Assembly: GCA_026388185.1 (NCBI GenBank)
Contig: JAPLKG010000019.1
Span: 1-18,726, forward strand
Reading direction: 5' to 3'
Source of the DNA: Candidatus Eisenbacteria bacterium
Lineage (GTDB): Bacteria; Eisenbacteria; RBG-16-71-46; JAFGJU01
DNA: 18,726 nt
A program made the position numbers and the translations under genes. The notes under the pieces were generated by a model. It saw nothing but the letters and a program-made list of their open reading frames with translations, made no database searches and had not been told where the DNA came from. Every line of letters starts with the position of its first letter. Within the stretch, counting starts at the first letter, position 1. Shown here in pieces: positions 13,949 through 18,726 of the stretch.

Positions 13949-14395
13949 CTTGCGGTTGGAGCTGACAGGGACACCCCACCGCTCACCAGCGTCGTTAGAC
14001 AGCCCCGTGGAGATGGCCATGCAGCGCGGCAGCAGAAGGCATATCCTGACTTGGGTTGAGCGCCTGCGCAATAGGTAGAGACTTGCAGGCAGCGAGTGTT
14101 ATCTGGGAATGAGACGTTGCAAAGTCACTTATCTTGAAACGGTACAAGCCGCAGTTCGCATCCGACGATGAATCGACAGATGAAGAGACTGTCGGCAATG
14201 GGGCTCGTCTTGGTGCCTGCGGCCGGTTGTGTGTCGCATCGCATCGGCCGGGCACTCGGGATGTGGGCCATGAGGACCAGCCCTTGAGAAAGAAGTCTGC
14301 GGCGAACTGTCAAGCGCGAAAGTCCAACGTCAAGGGCCGACCGCGATGCCTTGCACGACCAATGAAGATAATGAGCAGGTTGGTTTGGGTAACCC
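13949..14395 (+). other. Gene-poor stretch before the STAND gene
   Basis: No intact conserved gene is seen. Two overlapping open frames cover 14134-14421, but neither looks like a known protein. It includes a short lipoprotein-like frame (14168-14287, listed separately). No convincing promoter or terminator was recognised, although it must contain the start signals of the 14396 gene or lie within a longer transcript. Confidence 0.4.
14168..14287 (+). CDS. Very short lipoprotein-like open frame (doubtful)
   Basis: The 39-residue frame begins MNRQMKRLSAMGLVLVPAAG followed by C. It has a basic start, a hydrophobic core and a lipobox-like PAAGC, which looks like a lipoprotein signal peptide. Only 18 residues follow the Cys before TGA, and no ribosome site is visible. 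It may be a relic of a longer lipoprotein, a tiny lipoprotein or a chance frame. Confidence 0.2.
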   Translation: MNRQMKRLSAMGLVLVPAAGCVSHRIGRALGMWAMRTSP

Positions 14396-17300
14396 ATGAA
14401 CAATACAACCCCATCGTCTGATAACCGCCGCATCCGCATCTTCGTCTCCTCCACCTTCCGCGACATGGTGGAGGATCGCAATTCGTTAATGACGCATGCT
14501 TGGCCAGAACTGCGGCGGTTCTGCCGGGAGCGCCGACTGGAACTGGTCGAGGTGGACTTGCGCTGGGGTATTTCCGAGGAGCAAAGCACACGCAAGGAAA
14601 CCCTCAAGCTCTGCCTTGACGAAATCCGCGCCTGCCGTCCCTACTTCATCGGCCTGCTGGGCGAACGGTACGGCTGGGTACCGGACGACGAAGCCTTCAC
14701 CGCCGACCTGCTGGAAGAACAGCCTTGGCTGGTGAACCTTCGCGGGCGAAGCGTTACCGAACTGGAGATTATCCATGGTGTTCTGCGCGAAGAACAGATG
14801 CATGGACGTGCTTTTTTCTATTTCCGCGATCCGGCATATCTGCGTTCTGTTCCGGAGCCGAACCGGGAAGATTTCACCACAGAGGACGCCGAGAGCACCG
14901 AGAAGCTCGAAAGACTGAAGCAGCAGATCCGAGCGGCCCGAGACGAGAACGTCTGTCACCTGCGCGAGAACTATCCGAACCCGCGTCGGCTTGCCGAATC
15001 GGTTCTTGAAGACCTGAGAACCGTCATTGACGCTCAGTTCCCCATCGAGAGCATCCCCGACGTAATTACCCGCGCAGCCCGCGACCAAGAGGCTTTTGCC
15101 GAAACCCGCCGTCGCACCTACATCGGTCGGCTCGATTACTTCGTGGCGCTCGACCGCCACGCAGCGAGCGATGACGGCCCGCTGGTGCTGCTCGGCGACT
15201 CCGGAAGTGGGAAGTCTTCCCTGTTGGCCAACTGGATTGACCGGTGGCGCAAGACGCATCCGCGTGATTTCATCTTCCAGCACTACATCGGCGGCACGCC
15301 CATGAGGGCCGATCACTGGGCACTTATGTTCCGCCTGGTCGCCGAAATCAAACGGTGGACCGGGGATTCCGAAGACCTACCCCGCACGGGTGAAGACATT
15401 CTCAAGGTCTTCGACTCTTGGCTGGTCAAGCTGCGAAACAAAGCGGAGCGTGCCAGCCTCCGAGCTATTGTCGTTCTCGACGCCCTCAATCAACTCGAAG
15501 ACGACGACCACGCTCGCCTGCTGAGTTGGCTTCCGTCGCATCCGTTCACCGGCCCCCTCCGGCTGGTCGTTTCCACTCTGCCTGTCGAACCTCCCAGGGA
15601 TGACCCGAAAGCGGTGGTGGACGATCCGCTGAAGGTCGTGCAAGAGCGCGGATGGATCTCGCTGTGCGTCCAACCGCTCACGCCCGACGAGCGCTGCCGG
15701 ATGGTTGCCGACTACCTTAAACGTTTCGGCAAGAAGCTTGACACACCCAGCCTTGAGCGGATTGCCGCCGCGCCCGCCACCGCCAATCCCCTCTACCTAA
15801 AAATCCTCCTTGACGAACTGCGCGTGACCGGCACGCACGACCGCTTGGACGAACGACTTGGTGGGTATCTGGCCATGAAGGATATCCCATCGCTATTGGA
15901 TGCCATCTTCGCTCGCTATGAGCGCGACTACGAACTTGACCGGTCGGGTCTCGTGCGCGAAGCGCTCGCCCTCATCTGGGCCGCGCGGTGTGGTCTCACG
16001 GAAGCGGAATTGCTCTTCATTCTGCGGCCAATGGACAGACCGCAATTGCCGGTAGCCTCCTGGACACCTCTGAGATCGGCGCTAGAAGAATCGCTCGTGG
16101 ACCGTGCTGGTGTCCTGAACTTCGCCCACGACTTCTTTCGCGTCGCCGTCGCCCGCCGCTATGTCGCAGGTGAAATAGGTGCGAAAGCGTTGCGCCTTCG
16201 GATGGGCGACGCCTTGGCCTTGTTGCCCACGGATGCGCGTCAAGCCGACGAACTCCCATGGTTGCTGCGGCAAGTCGAAGCGCGTGGGTCACTCCGTGCC
16301 TGTCTCCTCGATATAGACCGTTTCCTCTTCATCATGGCGCGCGACCAGAACGAGTTACTCCGCTATTGGGTGTGGCTAGGTGAGGAGAAGATGATGGGGA
16401 AAGCTTATCTGAAGAACTTTGAGAGATGGGCGCGAGCACCGGGCAGGCAAGCCGAAGACATCGCGGATGCTGCCAATACTCTGGCTTTTTTTCTTTTTTC
16501 CCAAGCCTCTCTCCACGCTGAGGCGGAACCGCTCTTTCGGCGGGCGCAGGCCACTTACGAGCAGTCATTCGGCCTGAATCATCCCCATGTGGCCACCGCC
16601 CTCAACAACTTGGCACTCCTCTTACTGGACAGCAACCGGTTGGCGGAAGCCGAGTCGCTGTTGCGGCGGGCGCTAGCTATCGACGAGCAAAGCTATGGAG
16701 TCGGCGACCCGACGGTAGCAACGCCTCTCATCAATCTGGCAGCCCTGTTGAAGAAAACTAACCGACTTGCGGAAGCCGAACCGTTACTCCGACGGGCGCT
16801 GAGCATTTTGGAGCGAGCCTTTGGCGAGAATCATCCCCAGGTTGCCATGGGCCTTGGCACTTTGTCGAGCCTTCTGCAGGCCTCCAACCGGATCAGGGAG
16901 GCCGAGTTGACGGATCGGCGCGTGCTGGAGATTATGGAGAGGAACTTCGGAGAGACCCACCCCAACGTCGCCGTCGCCGTTGGTAACTTGGGTTGGCTGT
17001 TGAAGGAAACTGAACGTCCGGAGGAGGCCGAACCGCTGCTTCGACGGGCTCTGGCCATTGCGGAAACTAGTTATGGGGCCAATCATCCGAGAGTCGCAGT
17101 TTGCCTAAACAACTTGGCGCAGCTTTTACACGACACCAGGCGGCTCGGAGAAGCGGAGCCGTTGATGCGGCGGGCGCTCGCAATTGACGAGCAGAGCTAT
17201 GGGACTAACCATCCGAGAATCGCCGTGCGCCTGAACAATCTCTCGCTGTTACTGAAGGACATGAATCGGTTGGAGGAGGCCGAGCGGTTGATGCAACGGG

Positions 17301-17602
17301 CGAACGCGATTGAGGAGTTAGATTTTGGCCGTGACGATCCCGATGTTGCAAACGAACTGAATGACATCGCACGGTCATTGCTGTCCACTGAGCAGCGGGA
17401 GGTGACCGAGCCGTGGATGCGGCGCATGGTCGGGATCCTCCTGAGTTCAACGAGACGCACGGGCACCCCCCACCCGCGCCTGAACGATGCGATCAATGGA
17501 TACGCTCAGTTGCTGAGGCAGATGGGCCTCTCCCAAGCCCAGATCGTCGCCAAGCTCAAGGAACTCTGCCACGAGTATGGCCTCCCATTGGGTGGAGAGT
17601 GA
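14396..17602 (+). CDS. DUF4062-STAND (NACHT-like) ATPase-TPR protein, NPHP3/TEP1-like architecture
   Basis: The 1068-residue protein has an N-terminal DUF4062 domain (13-100) with IFVSSTFRDMVEDRN, VDLRWGISEEQ and IGLLGERYGWVP. A helical linker leads to a NACHT/STAND ATPase with Walker A GDSGSGKSS (267-275) and Walker B-like IVVLDALNQLED (358-369). A winged-helix-like part (about 515-600) includes GLTEAELLFILRP and NFAHDFFRVAVARRYV. The C-terminus (about 690-1045) is a run of kinesin-light-chain-like TPRs of 42 residues, each with NHP.VA..LNNLA.LL and EAE.L.RRALAI. The order matches animal NPHP3/TEP1-type and many bacterial NLR-like proteins. STAND proteins oligomerise when their repeats sense a ligand. 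Here DUF4062, distantly TIR-like, may signal. The ribosome site is weak, and the start is supported by the domain beginning at residue 13. Confidence 0.88.
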   Translation: MNNTTPSSDNRRIRIFVSSTFRDMVEDRNSLMTHAWPELRRFCRERRLELVEVDLRWGISEEQSTRKETLKLCLDEIRACRPYFIGLLGERYGWVPDDEAFTADLLEEQPWLVNLRGRSVTELEIIHGVLREEQMHGRAFFYFRDPAYLRSVPEPNREDFTTEDAESTEKLERLKQQIRAARDENVCHLRENYPNPRRLAESVLEDLRTVIDAQFPIESIPDVITRAARDQEAFAETRRRTYIGRLDYFVALDRHAASDDGPLVLLGDSGSGKSSLLANWIDRWRKTHPRDFIFQHYIGGTPMRADHWALMFRLVAEIKRWTGDSEDLPRTGEDILKVFDSWLVKLRNKAERASLRAIVVLDALNQLEDDDHARLLSWLPSHPFTGPLRLVVSTLPVEPPRDDPKAVVDDPLKVVQERGWISLCVQPLTPDERCRMVADYLKRFGKKLDTPSLERIAAAPATANPLYLKILLDELRVTGTHDRLDERLGGYLAMKDIPSLLDAIFARYERDYELDRSGLVREALALIWAARCGLTEAELLFILRPMDRPQLPVASWTPLRSALEESLVDRAGVLNFAHDFFRVAVARRYVAGEIGAKALRLRMGDALALLPTDARQADELPWLLRQVEARGSLRACLLDIDRFLFIMARDQNELLRYWVWLGEEKMMGKAYLKNFERWARAPGRQAEDIADAANTLAFFLFSQASLHAEAEPLFRRAQATYEQSFGLNHPHVATALNNLALLLLDSNRLAEAESLLRRALAIDEQSYGVGDPTVATPLINLAALLKKTNRLAEAEPLLRRALSILERAFGENHPQVAMGLGTLSSLLQASNRIREAELTDRRVLEIMERNFGETHPNVAVAVGNLGWLLKETERPEEAEPLLRRALAIAETSYGANHPRVAVCLNNLAQLLHDTRRLGEAEPLMRRALAIDEQSYGTNHPRIAVRLNNLSLLLKDMNRLEEAERLMQRANAIEELDFGRDDPDVANELNDIARSLLSTEQREVTEPWMRRMVGILLSSTRRTGTPHPRLNDAINGYAQLLRQMGLSQAQIVAKLKELCHEYGLPLGGE

Positions 17603-17639
17603 GAATGCTTGCAACAGATCGGTCGAACGCGTTTTGGGG

Positions 17640-17651
17640 GTGAGCGCTCAC
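17640..17651. promoter_or_regulatory. Perfect palindrome GTGAGCGCTCAC, possible operator
   Basis: It lies 38 bp after the STAND gene stop and 22 bp ahead of the -35 of the next promoter. A 12-bp perfect GC-rich dyad at this spot suits a regulator site, though it might also be part of a terminator stem; no T-run follows directly. Confidence 0.35.
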
Positions 17652-17673
17652 TCGGTTCGGTACGTTTTGGTTA

Positions 17674-17703
17674 TTGATCAAATCCTACTACCTGCGGTAG
17701 AAT
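17674..17703 (+). promoter_or_regulatory. Sigma70-type promoter for the 17776-18503 pair
   Basis: TTGATC (17674-17679) and TAGAAT (17698-17703) are spaced by 18 bp. The transcript would start near 17710. This favours the downstream start at 17776 for the following gene, because ATG 17710 would be leaderless. Confidence 0.5.
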
Positions 17704-17775
17704 GGCAACATGAGACGCAATTCCATTGGCGCGGTTGTCTCGGTGTGGGGTATCGGGGAGTTTAAGGGTCAATAC

Positions 17776-17997
17776 ATGTCATGTGTCTGCAGCATCTGTG
17801 GAGAGGTCTTCACGCCGTCTGACACCGAAGATTGCTTCGTGCTCACACAGAAGAGGGCCGCAGATGGTGAATGTCCTCTCAGCTGCGAGCGGTGTCATGA
17901 CCAGCAGACGCTGGCCGCAGGTATGGACATCCTTGACTTAAGTGATCCGTGGCACCCAGTGCTCAGACGAGCGAATCCGCGCCCGCCGAAGAAGTAG
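17776..17997 (+). CDS. Small cysteine-rich, zinc-finger-like protein
   Basis: ATG 17776 with AAGGG at 17764-17768 is chosen over ATG 17710, which lies at the predicted transcript start. The 73-residue product begins MSCVCSICGEVFTPSDTEDC and later has CPLSCERCHDQQ. The CSIC and CERC pairs could form a treble-clef or zinc-ribbon site. It ends in a basic RRANPRPPKK. The stop is 11 bp before the start of the next gene, so the two are probably translated together. The family is not recognised; a DNA-, RNA- or protein-binding role is possible. Confidence 0.6.
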   Translation: MSCVCSICGEVFTPSDTEDCFVLTQKRAADGECPLSCERCHDQQTLAAGMDILDLSDPWHPVLRRANPRPPKK

Positions 17998-18008
17998 TCT
18001 TTCCGCCT

Positions 18009-18503
18009 ATGCCTAAGGTGCCCCAAGAACTTGACGCGTTCCTTGACGCGCACGACTGGGAGACTTCGAGGGACATCCTCTTGGCCCACCCAGAGCTCCT
18101 GAGTGAATCATTTGATTCCTTACTCGATCAAATGGCCGAGTTTTACACAATAACTGTTAGCAAAAAGGGCCGAACGGTCGAGGGTATCCGTGAACATCAA
18201 GAACTGTTGCGGCACTGCCGGGAAACAGGTGTCGACGTTGGTTTTGCCGGGAAAAGAGGGAGGAAGAATCGCTCCCTCGAATCTCTCATCTGCTGCTTCT
18301 TTTTCACGGACAGTTTGGAAGAGGCGCGAAAGATCGTGGAACGATATCCTGAGGTTCTGCTTGAGAGTTCCAATGACCTTGTTGACCGCGTGGTTGGGTT
18401 CTCATTAACAGCCGAAGGCACCCGCAAGACGGAAGAACGTCGGCAATTGTTGCGCCGTTGTAGAGAAAACGGAATCGAAATCGCATTCGCCTTTTTGCGT
18501 TGA
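18009..18503 (+). CDS. Two-repeat helical protein related to N-terminal repeats of CHAT/TPR proteins
   Basis: ATG 18009 is preferred; the GTG at 17949 would overlap the previous gene. The 164-residue product is two tandem helical repeats of about 80 residues (3-82 and 85-164). Each reads roughly F...s...AR.I...PE.LLES...L.D......a...G......R...R.LLR.CRE.GI..AF. The first has LLAHPELLSESFDSLLDQ and LLRHCRETGVDVGFA; the second has IVERYPEVLLES and LLRRCRENGIEIAFA. I know this unit from large multidomain proteins with TPR and CHAT protease domains in filamentous and environmental bacteria. No catalytic domain is present here. It is probably a stand-alone interaction module with the Cys-rich neighbour. 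Confidence 0.6.
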   Translation: MPKVPQELDAFLDAHDWETSRDILLAHPELLSESFDSLLDQMAEFYTITVSKKGRTVEGIREHQELLRHCRETGVDVGFAGKRGRKNRSLESLICCFFFTDSLEEARKIVERYPEVLLESSNDLVDRVVGFSLTAEGTRKTEERRQLLRRCRENGIEIAFAFLR

Positions 18504-18516
18504 GGGGCGTGTGTGA

Positions 18517-18654
18517 TTGATCAGAAAGCCGAAGGCGGCCTACCCCTACACCGACAAGCACGTAGGGCCGAGGGAACGTGTGGGGAACAAGGGAGGTACG
18601 CTCGGTAACAGGCTGAGAGCTGTGATGGCGGGGAAGTGGCCACGAGCTGAGTAA
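18517..18654 (+). pseudogene. Repeat A gene, copy 3: broken C-terminal fragment
   Basis: From 18532 to the TAA at 18652-18654 the frame encodes KAAYPYTDKHVGPRERVGNK and GGTLGNRLRAVMAGK, then a shifted end WPRAE. The upstream part of the protein is absent; only a TTG at 18517 could start it. It lies 13 bp after the previous gene's stop. Most codons match copy 2, so it was separated recently or is still selected. After the stop the DNA (GTAAGGGCGG...) only weakly follows the flank of the other copies. The last 72 bases of the window hold nothing I can name. Confidence 0.65.
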
Positions 18655-18726
18655 GGGCGGTTGACATAGACCCACAGGTGTTCAGAGGGCTTTCCCTCAG
18701 TCGGTTCTATCAACTAGACTGCATCG

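Noticed and set aside
13944-14003. Integron-like attC site after the HEPN-like gene (GTTAAC near the stop, GTTAGAC downstream)
   Set aside because: The arms pair poorly and the other GTTAG-bearing sites do not share this structure. There is no integron integrase in the window.
14134-14421. 95-codon open frame ahead of the STAND gene
   Set aside because: It has no ribosome site, an odd composition, and overlaps the STAND start out of frame; the short lipoprotein-like frame inside is only slightly better and is listed at low confidence.
16550-17400. The regular 126-bp periodicity as a CRISPR or satellite array
   Set aside because: It is the DNA of 42-residue TPR units in one long open frame, with protein-level rather than DNA-level identity and no spacers.

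Overview
The window looks like an accessory, rearranged stretch of genome from an uncultured bacterium. One truncated gene ends in a FlgD-like / type IX-secretion-style C-terminal domain, and two more short DNA copies of such a tail occur (ending ...TGDFVATRK.VL). This tail type is common in FCB-group and neighbouring candidate phyla (Eisenbacteria- or Zixibacteria-like), so I place the source there with modest confidence. Several secreted proteins with clear signal peptides and strong AGGAGG-type ribosome sites fit a diderm bacterium. No rRNA, tRNA or core gene is present to fix the taxonomy.

Layout, left to right. 1-327 is the 3' end and downstream DNA of a repeated gene (repeat A). It is cut by a 5'-truncated IS3-type element (about 328-1259). 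That element in turn removed the front of a secreted-type protein with a FlgD-like tail (1259-2116). 2117-2864 has no convincing gene but holds two dispersed repeats (C and B) and a strong promoter. Two small secreted proteins follow (2865-3512 and 3583-4095); the second is built of three ChW repeats. A complete IS481-family element (about 4127-5432) abuts an orphan phage terminase large subunit that lacks its ATP-binding N-terminus. After a second copy of the same promoter block comes the most striking gene (6938-9175): a TAXI-type periplasmic ligand-binding domain fused to a membrane channel module and a cytoplasmic TrkA-N/RCK region. A tiny protein with duplicated DnaJ-type zinc motifs follows (9260-9550).

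An IS110/IS1111-type element (about 9647-11098) sits exactly inside the second copy of repeat C. The uninterrupted copy at 2133-2235 lets the empty site be reconstructed. Beyond it lies a cluster that looks like signalling or defence genes: a double-TIR protein (11368-12219), the full-length repeat A gene (12644-13171), a HEPN-like small protein (13385-13948), a large DUF4062-STAND ATPase-TPR protein similar in plan to NPHP3/TEP1 and bacterial NLR-like proteins (14396-17602), and a coupled pair made of a Cys-rich small protein and a two-repeat helical protein (17776-18503). A third, broken copy of repeat A lies at the right end.

Three IS elements, at least three dispersed repeat families, truncated genes and an orphan phage gene indicate repeated recombination. 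The TIR, STAND and HEPN-like genes could form a defence island, but no gene here proves a single operon or system. Both window ends lie in or near copies of repeat A, which may also reflect assembly breaks.
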